Below, piece after piece: positions 42,750-52,975 of a stretch of 64,000 nt of DNA. How positions within the stretch are numbered: the first letter of the stretch is position 1; each line of letters begins with the position of its first letter. The translations under genes were made by a program, and so were the position numbers. The stretch covers positions 806,001 through 870,000 of the forward strand of contig NZ_JBKBEU010000001.1 in NCBI RefSeq assembly GCF_047372505.1, given 5' to 3'. The stretch is from Phaeobacter cretensis (GTDB lineage: Bacteria; Pseudomonadota; Alphaproteobacteria; Rhodobacterales; Rhodobacteraceae). The notes below the pieces were generated by a model. That model ran no database searches and had not been told where the DNA came from. It saw only the letters and a program-made list of their open reading frames with translations.

Positions 42750-43979
42750 CTAGCCCTGTAGCAAACCTGGATCCGTGCCAAGTTGCACGCCGGGGAAAAT
42801 CACATCCGCGATTTTCTGGGTATCGGTACCGATCATGCCGCGCATGATCCAACCCATATGCGCCCGCACATCCCCGGTAGGCATCAGATCACGACGGTCA
42901 TAAAGCGCGGCCTCATCCAGGCTTGGCCATCGCCCGTGCACCCTACCTCCCCGAATTGCTCCTCCAGCCAGCACCATTGCGCCACCAGTCCCATGATCCG
43001 TCCCCCCGGTTCCGTTTTCACGTACTGTGCGGCCAAATTCCGTCATCGCCACAACCGCGGTCTTGCCCCAGATGTCAGCCGTCAGATCCGCTTTTAGTGT
43101 AAGAATGGTGTCAGACAGTCGGCGCAATGCCCGCGACAATGCGCCTGCCTGACGGTTATGAGTGTCCCAACCATTAATAGAAAAGGCCGCAATCCGGCTG
43201 TCGCCGCGCAGCTGCTGCGCCGCATAACTCGCAATCCGTTGATGCGGCTTTTTTCGACCTCGATCTTGTTTCTTCTCCCCATCGCTCTGCCCTCCGGCAT
43301 AATCTCCGGCGGCACGGGCCAGATCCAGTGCCTCTGTTAGAGCCGTATGAAACATGGGATCCTGCTCCATCATCAGCCCTGCCAAACGTTCTGCCTGCGG
43401 GCTGAGTGTGATCTCGGCATCAGGTGACCAGTCGGAAACCGGAGCTGTTCCCTGCAACAGTTTCATTTCCCCTTGTCCAATGGCGAAGGCCGTACGCGCC
43501 TCTACGCCGGGTGTGACTTGCAGCAGGCGGTTCAGCCAACCATCCCGGCGTTGGTGCAACCCCGGGGTACCGGCTTCCAATAGGTCCTGCCCATCGAAAT
43601 GACTGCGCTTGTTACGGTATGGAGTTGAAACCGCGTGGATAAACCCGAGTTGCTCCGCGCGCCACAAGGGCATCAACGGGGCCAGAGCCGGATGCAGGGA
43701 GAAATACCCATCAAGATCCAGCGCGCCGTTCTGCGGCCCCCCGAGCAGCCTGGGTCTGAGGTCCTCATAAGCGGGGTCACCATAAGGTTGGACCACGTCG
43801 ATCGCATCCATACCCCCGCGCAGAATGATCACTACCAACCGGGTATCCCATGGCGCTGCAGCAAAACTAACGGGCGTTAGCAATGGGCTTGCGGCCAGCG
43901 AACAGCCAATCAACCCTGAGCGGGCGAGAAAGCCGCGTCTGGACAGAACACCTGCTCCGGTCGACGACGTCCTGATCAT
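42750..43979 (-). CDS. DUF1501-family secreted protein (Tat signal)
   Basis: This is a 409-residue protein with a twin-arginine signal (LSRRGFLARSG) and the DUF1501 pattern: RLVVIILRGGMDAIDVVQPY, EFGRTVRENGTGGTDHGTGG, and HGRWPSLDEAALYDRRDLMP. The alkaline-phosphatase-like fold is related to arylsulfatase-type hydrolases. Such genes nearly always occur next to a DUF1800 gene, as here (23-bp gap). Both are thought to act outside the cytoplasm; the substrate is unknown. Confidence 0.92.
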   Translation of the reverse strand: MIRTSSTGAGVLSRRGFLARSGLIGCSLAASPLLTPVSFAAAPWDTRLVVIILRGGMDAIDVVQPYGDPAYEDLRPRLLGGPQNGALDLDGYFSLHPALAPLMPLWRAEQLGFIHAVSTPYRNKRSHFDGQDLLEAGTPGLHQRRDGWLNRLLQVTPGVEARTAFAIGQGEMKLLQGTAPVSDWSPDAEITLSPQAERLAGLMMEQDPMFHTALTEALDLARAAGDYAGGQSDGEKKQDRGRKKPHQRIASYAAQQLRGDSRIAAFSINGWDTHNRQAGALSRALRRLSDTILTLKADLTADIWGKTAVVAMTEFGRTVRENGTGGTDHGTGGAMVLAGGAIRGGRVHGRWPSLDEAALYDRRDLMPTGDVRAHMGWIMRGMIGTDTQKIADVIFPGVQLGTDPGLLQG

Positions 43980-44001
43980 CTAGATCTCCTTCTCAAGGGT
44001 T

Positions 44002-45399
44002 TCAACGGCGCTGAAAAGCAGGCGAGGCAAGTATCAGCCCGACCCCCTCCCGCTCAGTTTCGGCAGCTGTCGCAACAAAACGCAGCTGTGCTGTGGTCAG
44101 ACCGCCAAGCGCGCTCTTAAGTGCATTCAGCGGCGCTGGCATTTGTGGAAGTATGTGAGCAGGCACCGTCATGCACCAACGCAGCCGTTCTGCCAACGCT
44201 TGCGGGGTGATCCAGTCGCCATCCGTCTCGCTCCAACCATCAGGCCCGTTGGAAGACTCCCAGCGCTGGCCCATGCGCTGCATAGGGCGTAAGAAGAACC
44301 GGTTGACCTGGGGACGAGTGAGCTGGGTCAGAGCTTCTGGCGGCACTGCCAACGCGCGACATGCGGACGCCAGATAGGCAAAGGGCGGTTTGACATTATC
44401 CAAGTTAGGTTGCCACGCGGCCGGGTGCTCCAACAGGGCGGTGTAAACCTCAATCAGATCACCAGAACTGTCCCAGTAGCGCGCCGCAAGATGCGCGACC
44501 AGTGCAGGGTCCGGTGTGTCGCCTGTGAAATGAACGGCCAGTTTATGGGCCAGATGCTGGGCCGTAGCGGGGTGCCGCGCGAAATCACGCAGCGCTTGTG
44601 TGATCGCGTCTAACCCCGTCGTCTCGACGCCATAGTCTTGACCCAGCACGGTCTCCCCACCCGGTTCCGCCCATCCGGGGGCGAATTTGAAGCCGGTTTT
44701 GATATCATAAATCATCCCCGTGAACAGCTCCGCCAATTGGCGCACATCCGCTTGCGTATACGGTCCGTCGACCCCCAGCGTATGGAGTTCCAACACCTCG
44801 CGGGCGAGGTTTTCATTCAGCCCCACCTGACGATCCTGACGCCGTGCCACTCGTTTCGCACGGCGACTGTTTGGGCCGGTTGACCGGTGTTGATCCAAAT
44901 AGTGCAACATAAGAGGGCTTATTACGGCCGCGATCAACAGATCCTCAAACCGCCCCGCAATATTTGGCCTGATAGAGGTTTCCACATAGGGGGTCGCCGC
45001 GTAGCGGAAGGCTGCAATTTTGCCCTGCGCGGTAAAATGATCCGCCCAAAACAAGGTAAGCCGCTCACGAAAACCATGGGGAGTTGTTACGCAGCGCAGC
45101 AACCGACGGGTAAACCAAAGCGCCTGATGATCTCGCATAAGGGCGCGATGCTGCTTCAGATCCTTGTCTCGCGCCTCAAAAAGCGAGGTATCGATGGCAT
45201 GTTTGCGGGCACGGCGGGCCGAGGAATAGGCACGCGCATCTGCCAATGCGCCCTCAAAGCCCGGGATAGGCCAATCCCGTGCGGACACGTCTGGCGCACG
45301 TAGCCCCGCTAGGAGCATCTCTGCGTCAGAGGGAGGGACATGGAGCGGGGAGAGACCACAGCCAAAGCGGATCTCTGCCAATTCCGGATCAAAGCGCAT
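44002..45399 (-). CDS. DUF1800-family protein
   Basis: This is the upstream partner of the DUF1501 gene, 465 residues. It begins MRFDPELAEIRFGCGLSPLH and contains RRLLRCVTTPHGFRERLTLF, then WADHFTA, and NENLAREVLELHTLGVDGPY, then TQADVRQLAELFTG, all diagnostic of DUF1800. Unlike many homologues it has no obvious signal peptide. The ATG at 45399 is preferred over 45426 because the family begins there; the extra residues are basic. Function is unknown. Confidence 0.92.
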   Translation of the reverse strand: MRFDPELAEIRFGCGLSPLHVPPSDAEMLLAGLRAPDVSARDWPIPGFEGALADARAYSSARRARKHAIDTSLFEARDKDLKQHRALMRDHQALWFTRRLLRCVTTPHGFRERLTLFWADHFTAQGKIAAFRYAATPYVETSIRPNIAGRFEDLLIAAVISPLMLHYLDQHRSTGPNSRRAKRVARRQDRQVGLNENLAREVLELHTLGVDGPYTQADVRQLAELFTGMIYDIKTGFKFAPGWAEPGGETVLGQDYGVETTGLDAITQALRDFARHPATAQHLAHKLAVHFTGDTPDPALVAHLAARYWDSSGDLIEVYTALLEHPAAWQPNLDNVKPPFAYLASACRALAVPPEALTQLTRPQVNRFFLRPMQRMGQRWESSNGPDGWSETDGDWITPQALAERLRWCMTVPAHILPQMPAPLNALKSALGGLTTAQLRFVATAAETEREGVGLILASPAFQRR

Positions 45400-45573
45400 C
45401 GCTCTCCTTCTTCGCTGTGCTGCCACCGCATCTGCAGGTTAAAGCATCGCAGCGCCGATCCACAGCGGAATTTCCCGTGATACGCAGATCTCCGCTTCCT
45501 CCCACCGTAGGCCCAACAGATTTCGCACAACCTCAATGGAGGATCAAATAAACACCAGCGTACCTGCGGATGC

Positions 45574-45607
45574 AAAAAAGGCCCGGACAATTGCCCGGGC
45601 CTTTTGC
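45574..45607 (-). terminator. Rho-independent terminator of aspS
   Basis: AAAAGGCCCGG pairs with CCGGGCCTTTT around an eight-base loop, with T6 on the minus strand. It lies about 20 bases past the aspS stop. Confidence 0.9.
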
Positions 45608-45623
45608 AAAATAGTTGCTGTGC

Positions 45624-47402
45624 TTATTGATCCCGCGGGATCACACGCAGGCCAAGCTCCATCAGCTGATCGCTCAGCGGCTCGGATGGGGCAGACATCA
45701 TCAAATCTTCAGCGCGTTGGTTCATCGGGAACATGATAACTTCGCGGATGTTTGCTTCGTCCGCCAGCAGCATTACCATACGGTCGATACCTGCTGCGCA
45801 ACCGCCATGCGGGGGGGCGCCGTATTGGAAAGCATTGACCATACCGCCAAACCGCTTTTCGACCTCATCCTTACCGTAGCCCGCGATTTCAAACGCTTTA
45901 AACATGATTTCAGGCTTGTGGTTCCGGATCGCACCCGAAACCAGTTCGTAGCCGTTGCAGGCCAAATCGTACTGGTAGCCTTTGACCGCGAGCGGATCTT
46001 CCAGAAGCGCGTCCATCCCACCCTGCGGCATCGAGAAAGGGTTGTGCTCGAAGTCGATCTTGCCGGTTTCTTCGTCTTTCTCGTAGATCGGGAAATCCAC
46101 GATCCAGCAAAAGGCAAAGCGGTCATTGTCGGTCAGACCCAGCTCGTCGCCAATCACAGTGCGGGCTTTGCCTGCAACGCTTTCGAACGCCTTCGGCTTG
46201 CCGCCGAGGAAGAAGGCCGCATCGCCCACATCAAGGCCAAGTTGTTGGCGGATTGCTTCGGTGCGTTCTGGGCCGATATTTTTGGCCAGCGGACCTGCGG
46301 CTTCCAAGCCTTCGCCCTGATCACGCCAGAAAATATAACCCATGCCCGGCAGACCTTCGGCCTGAGCGAACTTATTCATCCGATCGCAGAACTTGCGACT
46401 GCCGCCTGTGGGCGCTGGGATTGCACGGATTTCGGTGCCGTCATTTTCCAACAGGTTGGCAAAGATAGCAAATCCAGAACCGCGGAAATGCTCGGAACAA
46501 TCCTGCATCTTAATCGGATTTCGCAGATCCGGCTTGTCCGTGCCGTACCATTTGGCTGCATCCTTGTAGGAGATTTGCGGCCATTCGCTATCAACCTTGC
46601 GGCCACCGCCGAATTCCTCAAACACGCCCTGCATCACCGGCTGGATGGTGTCGAAAACATCCTGCTGAGTGACAAAGGACATCTCCAGGTCAAGCTGATA
46701 GAAATCGGTTGGCGAGCGGTCGGCGCGCGGGTCTTCATCGCGGAAGCACGGCGCGATCTGGAAATACTTGTCAAAGCCCGAGACCATCATCAGCTGTTTA
46801 AACTGCTGTGGAGCCTGCGGTAGCGCGTAGAATTTGCCAGGGTGCAGACGCGATGGCACCAGGAAGTCGCGCGCACCTTCGGGGCTCGACGCCGTAATGA
46901 TCGGGGTTTGATATTCATTGAACCCCTTGTCCCACATGCGGCGGCGGATCGATTGAACCATGTTGGAGCGCAGCAGCATGTTCTTCTGCATCTTTTCGCG
47001 ACGCAGGTCGAGGTAGCGATAGCGCAGACGGGTTTCTTCCGGGTACTCCTGCTCGCCGAATACCATCAGTGGAAGTTCTTCGGATTTGCCCAGCACTTCG
47101 ATATCACGGATGAAAACTTCGATTTCACCTGTCGGGATTTTGCTGTTCACTAGGCTTTCGTCACGGGCCTTGACGTTGCCATCAATACGGATGCACCACT
47201 CAGAGCGAACTTTCTCAATATCAGCGAAAACAGGGCTATCCGGATCTGCCATGACCTGAGTAACGCCATAGTGGTCGCGCAGGTCGATAAAGAGAAGGCC
47301 GCCGTGATCGCGAACACGGTGTACCCAGCCCGACAAGCGGACGGTATCACCGACGTTGGATTTGTTCAGTTCGGCGCAGGTGTGGCTGCGATAGTCGTGC
47401 AT
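45624..47402 (-). CDS. aspS: Aspartyl-tRNA synthetase
   Basis: This class-II synthetase has 592 residues. The N-terminal OB-fold starts MHDYRSHTCAELNKSNVGDT. Motif 2 is CFRDEDPRADRSPTDFYQLD, and motif 3 is in GCAAGIDRMVMLL. The bacterial GAD insertion lies between. The length is that of the bacterial type. In this bacterial group AspRS is often non-discriminating and also charges tRNA-Asn; the sequence alone cannot settle this. Monocistronic. Confidence 0.97.
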   Translation of the reverse strand: MHDYRSHTCAELNKSNVGDTVRLSGWVHRVRDHGGLLFIDLRDHYGVTQVMADPDSPVFADIEKVRSEWCIRIDGNVKARDESLVNSKIPTGEIEVFIRDIEVLGKSEELPLMVFGEQEYPEETRLRYRYLDLRREKMQKNMLLRSNMVQSIRRRMWDKGFNEYQTPIITASSPEGARDFLVPSRLHPGKFYALPQAPQQFKQLMMVSGFDKYFQIAPCFRDEDPRADRSPTDFYQLDLEMSFVTQQDVFDTIQPVMQGVFEEFGGGRKVDSEWPQISYKDAAKWYGTDKPDLRNPIKMQDCSEHFRGSGFAIFANLLENDGTEIRAIPAPTGGSRKFCDRMNKFAQAEGLPGMGYIFWRDQGEGLEAAGPLAKNIGPERTEAIRQQLGLDVGDAAFFLGGKPKAFESVAGKARTVIGDELGLTDNDRFAFCWIVDFPIYEKDEETGKIDFEHNPFSMPQGGMDALLEDPLAVKGYQYDLACNGYELVSGAIRNHKPEIMFKAFEIAGYGKDEVEKRFGGMVNAFQYGAPPHGGCAAGIDRMVMLLADEANIREVIMFPMNQRAEDLMMSAPSEPLSDQLMELGLRVIPRDQ

Positions 47403-47649
47403 GGGGTGACCTTTCGTTATACCGGTCTCATGTCCGGGCGGGCCGTCATTCGAGAGATGCGCCAGAACGGCGCGGAATTCGTCCGGGGTGGTACACTAGG
47501 TTGCGGCGCGGTTGTCAAGCAAACTGGGTGCTTTCCCACCTCAACTGACCGTTTCTGACCCATCCACGCGAGTTCAAGCCCCTTCTCTCTATGCCAAGCC
47601 AAATCCCTGCCGCCATAAGAGCGCCCCTGAAAGGCAAAGATAGCCTGTC

Positions 47650-48303
47650 TCAGACAAGCCGCGTCGGGATCAACCCACGCAGGGAGTTACCCATATAGAT
47701 GGCCCGGGCTTCCCGTAGATCTTGCAGGTTTAGGACTGCCTCACTGCAATTTCCCTGATCCAGCATCACCTGCCGAAGTACACCGGGTAGCAAGCCCGAG
47801 GATAGCGGCGGCGTAACCAACTCGCCGCCAGTACGAGAAACAAATATATTCGTGATCGTTCCCTCGCACAGTTCGGCGCGTCCGTTCAGGAACAGCAGTT
47901 CATCTAGGTCAGCGGACATAGTGGCACGCGCTTGGTCATAAAGGGCTCGCCGGGTGGTTTTGTGCCTTAGCCAAACGTCTGAGGCATCCAATCTTGTATC
48001 AGCTATTCCCAGCCGCCACTCGCTTGGGTTTCCCGCCAGCGGTGTTTGTGTCAACTCCGCCTGGCCACCCACATCCAATGTTAGGCGGCAGCGAAGTGGC
48101 CTATCCCCCGCGACCTTCTCCAGAATGCGCCTTATCTGATTTGGATCAACGGCAATGCCAAACTCCGCCGCGCTGCGCTCCATTCGGGCAAGGTGCTGCT
48201 TCTGATGCCGGAACCCTTCCCCCGGATGCCAGCCCAGAGTCTCGATCAGGCGGAAAGCGGGATCGTTCTGGAGGGCGTTACCTGAGCAAATCGGGCTTTC
48301 CAT
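47650..48303 (-). CDS. Aminotransferase class IV family (PabC-like 4-amino-4-deoxychorismate lyase)
   Basis: This is a PLP enzyme of 217 residues, which is short for PabC (usually 260-270). It has FRLIETLGWHPGEGF, RHKTTRRALYDQARATMSAD (with the PLP lysine probably in RHKTTRR) and FLNGRAELCEGTITNIFVSR. It overlaps pabB by 58 bases, so the pair is translated together. The context fits lyase activity in p-aminobenzoate and folate synthesis, splitting 4-amino-4-deoxychorismate into PABA and pyruvate. Confidence 0.85.
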   Translation of the reverse strand: MESPICSGNALQNDPAFRLIETLGWHPGEGFRHQKQHLARMERSAAEFGIAVDPNQIRRILEKVAGDRPLRCRLTLDVGGQAELTQTPLAGNPSEWRLGIADTRLDASDVWLRHKTTRRALYDQARATMSADLDELLFLNGRAELCEGTITNIFVSRTGGELVTPPLSSGLLPGVLRQVMLDQGNCSEAVLNLQDLREARAIYMGNSLRGLIPTRLV

Positions 48304-49400
48304 AGGGCTTCCTCATATTCCGAGTCTGCGGTGCTGTCCCAGACAACACCACCGCCAACGTTGAGCGTCGCGCGGCCGTCTTCCAGCATCAAGGTGCGGA
48401 TTGCGACATTGAATTCCGATGCGCCATCCGGTGCTGCCCATCCGATGGTGCCGCAATAGATATCGCGCGCCCAAGGCTCCAGATCGGCAAGGATTTCCAT
48501 CGAGCGGATTTTGGGCGCACCGGTAATCGATCCGCAGGGAAACAAGGCGGCAAAGATCTCGGCCAATCCGGCATCAGGGCGCAGTTTCGCCCGGACTGTG
48601 GAAACCATTTGATGCAAGGTCGCATAGCTTTCGACCGCAAACAGGTCCGGCACATGAACCGACCCGATCTGCGCCACACGAGAGATGTCATTGCGCAATA
48701 AATCCACAATCATCAGGTTTTCGGCGCGGTTCTTCTCGTCCTGACGCAGGAAATCGCGACGGCGGGCATCCTCTACCGGGTCAGAGCTGCGGGGCTGAGT
48801 GCCTTTCATCGGGCGAGTTTCGATATCGCCGTCAGAATCGGTGCGAAAAAACAACTCGGGCGAGCGCGACAATAGGTCAGGCAGACCATCCTGTTCAACA
48901 AGAACCCCATGTCCAACGGTCTGCCTGTCCTGGAGAGCGGCGTATAATTCTTCCGCGGTACCATAGGCGTCTGCTGAAATCGGAAAGGTCAGATTGGCCT
49001 GGTAGATATCACCCTTGCCGATATTGCGGTTTACCTCTGCGAAGGCCTGAGCGTAGCGCTCATACGTCCAGCGCGGCTTAATCCCCTCAAGGCCAGCTTC
49101 GTTTTCCGCTAGCGGCCTGGTGTTCGTTTCGGCGGCTTGAGGATTCGGGCCGGCGTAAACTCCAAAGCAGATCAATGGCAGGCGACGTATGTCGGGCATC
49201 CTGCGCGCCAGCTTTGGCTCCAGCGCATAGCCCAGTTCATACGTAGCGTATCCCGCCAGCCAATGCCCTGCGGCGCGGGCAGCATCCAGCGCTACAAGCG
49301 CTGTAGGCACCTCTTCCGGCCCATCCGCGCGGATCACCCGCAATGGGTTTTCAAAATATGTGCTGGGCCCCATCGGCCCCTGATCAAAGCGAATCCGCAC
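48246..49400 (-). CDS. pabB: Aminodeoxychorismate synthase component I
   Basis: PabB aminates chorismate for p-aminobenzoate synthesis. It is 384 residues long and begins with GTG at 49400, with GGAG upstream. The chorismate-utilising core has KGDIYQANLTFPI, ETRPMKGTQPR, NRAENLMIVDLLRNDISRVA, and FPCGSITGAPKIRSMEIL. It lacks the N-terminal glutaminase, so a separate PabA is required and is not in the window. It is divergent from carB and coupled to the class-IV aminotransferase. Confidence 0.94.
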   Translation of the reverse strand: MRIRFDQGPMGPSTYFENPLRVIRADGPEEVPTALVALDAARAAGHWLAGYATYELGYALEPKLARRMPDIRRLPLICFGVYAGPNPQAAETNTRPLAENEAGLEGIKPRWTYERYAQAFAEVNRNIGKGDIYQANLTFPISADAYGTAEELYAALQDRQTVGHGVLVEQDGLPDLLSRSPELFFRTDSDGDIETRPMKGTQPRSSDPVEDARRRDFLRQDEKNRAENLMIVDLLRNDISRVAQIGSVHVPDLFAVESYATLHQMVSTVRAKLRPDAGLAEIFAALFPCGSITGAPKIRSMEILADLEPWARDIYCGTIGWAAPDGASEFNVAIRTLMLEDGRATLNVGGGVVWDSTADSEYEEALWKARFAQVTPSRTIPLSA

Positions 49401-49587
49401 GTCTGCCTGCTCCGTCGTTACGACCTCTCCACATATATCCGTTCGCTATGCGAACAAAAGAGATAGATGCGGCATTTCCAATTCGGTTTCCGATCCCCCT
49501 TGAACCTTTCTGCGCGGTCCCTATAACGCAGGACAATTTGGGCGCACGGGGGTGCCCATGACTCGCGCACATCAAAGGATCCAGGCC

Positions 49588-52500
49588 ATGCCCAAAAGAA
49601 CCGATATCCAATCGATCATGATCATTGGTGCGGGGCCGATTATTATTGGCCAAGCTTGCGAATTCGACTACTCGGGCGCGCAGGCCTGTAAGGCACTTCG
49701 TGAAGAGGGTTACCGGGTCATTCTGGTGAACTCCAACCCAGCGACCATCATGACTGATCCAGGCCTGGCCGACGCGACCTATATCGAACCGATCACACCC
49801 GAAGTAGTGGCCAAGATTATCGAAAAGGAACGTCCCGATGCCCTGCTGCCTACCATGGGTGGGCAGACCGGATTGAACACGGCACTGGCCCTGGAAGAGA
49901 TGGGCGTGCTGGCAAAATACGACGTCGAAATGATCGGAGCCAAGCGCGAAGCCATTGAAATGGCAGAAGACCGCAAGCTGTTCCGCGAAGCGATGGATAG
50001 GTTGGGGCTGGAAAACCCCCGCGCCACAATCATCACTGCCCCCAAGAAAGACAACGGCAACGCCGATCTGGACGCAGGTGTTCAGATGGCACTGGACGAG
50101 CTGGAAGACATCGGCTTGCCCGCGATCATCCGCCCGGCATTTACCCTTGGCGGGACCGGCGGCGGCGTCGCGTACAATCGTGAGGACTACATCCATTTCT
50201 GCCGCTCTGGTATGGACGCCTCACCGGTCAATCAGATCCTCGTCGACGAGAGCCTTCTGGGCTGGAAAGAATACGAGATGGAGGTGGTGCGCGACACCGC
50301 TGACAATGCGATTATCGTCTGCTCAATTGAGAACATTGACCCGATGGGCGTCCACACAGGCGATTCGATTACCGTGGCACCTGCGCTTACTCTGTCGGAT
50401 AAAGAATACCAGATGATGCGCTCGGCCTCGATTGCTGTCCTGCGCGAAATCGGCGTGGAAACGGGCGGATCCAATGTTCAGTGGGCTGTAAACCCTGCCG
50501 ACGGTCGTATGATTGTGATCGAAATGAACCCACGCGTTAGCCGGTCATCCGCTCTGGCGTCGAAGGCAACGGGCTTCCCGATTGCAAAGATCGCTGCGAA
50601 ACTGGCTGTAGGCTTTACCTTGGACGAGCTAGACAACGACATTACCGGTGTCACCCCGGCGTCGTTTGAACCGACAATCGACTATGTTGTCACCAAGATC
50701 CCGCGCTTTGCTTTTGAGAAATTCGCAGGCTCCGAACCGTATCTGACCACCGCGATGAAATCTGTGGGCGAGACGATGGCCATTGGCCGCACCATCCACG
50801 AATCCTTGCAAAAGGCGCTGGCATCGATGGAAACCGGTCTTACCGGCTTTGACGAAGTAGTCATCCCCGGTGCCGAAGATGAAACCGACGGCAAGGCTGC
50901 GGTAATTAAGGCTATCAGCCAGCAGACCCCGGACCGGATGCGTACCATTGCTCAAGCGATGCGGCACGGACTTACGGATGATGAGATCCATGCGGTTACC
51001 AAATTCGACCCCTGGTTCCTGGCCCGCATCCGTGAAATTGTTGAAGCTGAAGCAAAGATCCGCGCCGAAGGTCTGCCGCAAGACGCGCATGGCCTGCGCG
51101 CAATTAAGATGCTGGGCTTTACCGACGCCCGCCTTGGCTTGCTGACCGATCGAAGCGAGAACGATGTGCGTCGCACCCGCCGCGGTCTGGGCGTCAATGC
51201 TGTGTTCAAGCGGATCGATACCTGCGCGGCCGAGTTTGAGGCGCAGACGCCTTATATGTACTCCACCTATGAGGCACCGGCCTTTGGAGATGTCGAATGC
51301 GAAGCCCGTCCAAGCGACCGTAAAAAGGTCGTCATTCTGGGCGGTGGTCCCAATCGGATCGGTCAAGGTATCGAGTTCGATTACTGCTGCTGCCACGCCT
51401 GTTTTGCTCTGACAGACGCAGGCTATGAAACCATCATGATCAACTGCAACCCAGAAACCGTGTCTACCGACTATGACACGTCTGACCGGTTGTATTTTGA
51501 GCCGCTGACCTTTGAACATGTGATGGAAATCCTAACCAAAGAGCTGGAAAACGGAACCCTGCATGGTGTTATCGTGCAATTCGGTGGTCAAACCCCGCTG
51601 AAGCTCGCCAACGCGCTGGAAGAGGAAGGTATTCCGATCCTTGGCACTTCACCTGACGCGATTGATCTTGCTGAGGACCGTGAGCGTTTTCAGGCGCTGG
51701 TCAACCAATTGGGCCTGAAACAGCCGCACAATGGCATTGCCTCCACAGACGCGCAGGCGCTTGAAATTGCAGAAGAGATCGGCTTTCCGCTGGTGATCCG
51801 CCCCTCATATGTTCTGGGCGGGCGTGCCATGGAAATCGTGCGCGATATGGATCAGCTACGCCGCTACATCGCCGAGGCTGTAGTGGTTTCCGGCGATAGC
51901 CCTGTGCTGCTGGACAGCTATCTCTCAGGCGCGGTGGAGCTGGATGTAGATGCAATCTGCGATGGCATCGAGGTGCATGTGGCAGGAATCATGCAGCACA
52001 TCGAAGAAGCCGGTGTGCACTCTGGTGACAGTGCTTGTTCGCTGCCCCCTTACTCTCTGTCCAAAGAGGTGATCGCTGAGGTCAAGACGCAGACAAACGC
52101 ATTGGCAAAGGCGCTAAATGTTGTTGGTTTGATGAACATCCAGTTCGCAGTCAAACCTGACGCCGATGGCAACGAAGTAATCTACTTGATCGAGGTAAAC
52201 CCACGTGCCTCGCGCACAGTACCTTTTGTGGCGAAATCCACAGACTCAGCCATTGCGTCGATCGCCGCGCGCGTCATGGCCGGCGAGCCACTGTCAGCCT
52301 TCCCCAAACGAGCGCCGTATGAGCCGGACGCAGGCTATGACGTTAATGTGCCAATGGCAGATCCAATGACCTTGGCCGACCCTGACATGCCCTGGTTCTC
52401 GGTCAAAGAAGCAGTGCTGCCCTTCGCCCGCTTCCCCGGCGTCGATACATTGCTGGGCCCAGAGATGCGCTCCACCGGCGAAGTCATGGGCTGGGATCGC

Positions 52501-52947
52501 AGCTTTGCCCGCGCCTTCCTCAAGGCTCAGATGGGTGCTGGTATGGTACTCCCTTCCGAAGGCCGTGCGTTTATCTCGATCAAGGATGCTGACAAGGGTA
52601 CGCTCATGTTGGATGCGGCAAACATCCTGATCGAACAGGGTTTCACTCTGGTCGCCACACGCGGCACCCAGACCTGGTTGGACGAGCACGACGTTCCTTG
52701 TGAGCTGGTAAATAAGGTCTATGAAGGCCGCCCGCACGTGGTGGACATGCTGAAGGACGGCAACGTTCAACTGCTGATGAACACCACCGAAGGCGCGCAG
52801 GCTGTGCAGGACAGTAAGGATATGCGCTCTGTCGCTCTTTACGATAAGATCCCGTATTTCACGACCGCAGCTGGGGCCAATGCCGCTGCCCGCGCCATAA
52901 AGGCACAAGCGGAAGGCGACGTTGAAGTGAAAAGCCTGCAGGGCTGA
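49588..52947 (+). CDS. carB: Carbamoyl-phosphate synthase large chain
   Basis: CarB makes carbamoyl phosphate from bicarbonate, ammonia and two ATP, for arginine (argF at 18.5 kb) and pyrimidine synthesis. With 1119 residues it has both homologous ATP-grasp halves. The first half shows MIIGAGPIIIGQACEFDYSG and PAIIRPAFTLGGTGGGVAYN, the second VILGGGPNRIGQGIEFDYCC and LVIRPSYVLGGRAMEIV. The MGS-type C-terminal allosteric domain follows. The ATG at 49588 (MPKRTDIQSIMIIGAG) is the family start. carA is not in the window, so the two subunits are not adjacent. Confidence 0.97.
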   Translation: MPKRTDIQSIMIIGAGPIIIGQACEFDYSGAQACKALREEGYRVILVNSNPATIMTDPGLADATYIEPITPEVVAKIIEKERPDALLPTMGGQTGLNTALALEEMGVLAKYDVEMIGAKREAIEMAEDRKLFREAMDRLGLENPRATIITAPKKDNGNADLDAGVQMALDELEDIGLPAIIRPAFTLGGTGGGVAYNREDYIHFCRSGMDASPVNQILVDESLLGWKEYEMEVVRDTADNAIIVCSIENIDPMGVHTGDSITVAPALTLSDKEYQMMRSASIAVLREIGVETGGSNVQWAVNPADGRMIVIEMNPRVSRSSALASKATGFPIAKIAAKLAVGFTLDELDNDITGVTPASFEPTIDYVVTKIPRFAFEKFAGSEPYLTTAMKSVGETMAIGRTIHESLQKALASMETGLTGFDEVVIPGAEDETDGKAAVIKAISQQTPDRMRTIAQAMRHGLTDDEIHAVTKFDPWFLARIREIVEAEAKIRAEGLPQDAHGLRAIKMLGFTDARLGLLTDRSENDVRRTRRGLGVNAVFKRIDTCAAEFEAQTPYMYSTYEAPAFGDVECEARPSDRKKVVILGGGPNRIGQGIEFDYCCCHACFALTDAGYETIMINCNPETVSTDYDTSDRLYFEPLTFEHVMEILTKELENGTLHGVIVQFGGQTPLKLANALEEEGIPILGTSPDAIDLAEDRERFQALVNQLGLKQPHNGIASTDAQALEIAEEIGFPLVIRPSYVLGGRAMEIVRDMDQLRRYIAEAVVVSGDSPVLLDSYLSGAVELDVDAICDGIEVHVAGIMQHIEEAGVHSGDSACSLPPYSLSKEVIAEVKTQTNALAKALNVVGLMNIQFAVKPDADGNEVIYLIEVNPRASRTVPFVAKSTDSAIASIAARVMAGEPLSAFPKRAPYEPDAGYDVNVPMADPMTLADPDMPWFSVKEAVLPFARFPGVDTLLGPEMRSTGEVMGWDRSFARAFLKAQMGAGMVLPSEGRAFISIKDADKGTLMLDAANILIEQGFTLVATRGTQTWLDEHDVPCELVNKVYEGRPHVVDMLKDGNVQLLMNTTEGAQAVQDSKDMRSVALYDKIPYFTTAAGANAAARAIKAQAEGDVEVKSLQG

Positions 52948-52975
52948 TCAGCCTTCGTTCGCAAACAGACCGATT

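Noticed and set aside
45615..46823. 402-codon plus-strand frame
   Set aside because: Antisense to the core of aspS; no ribosome site and no family features.
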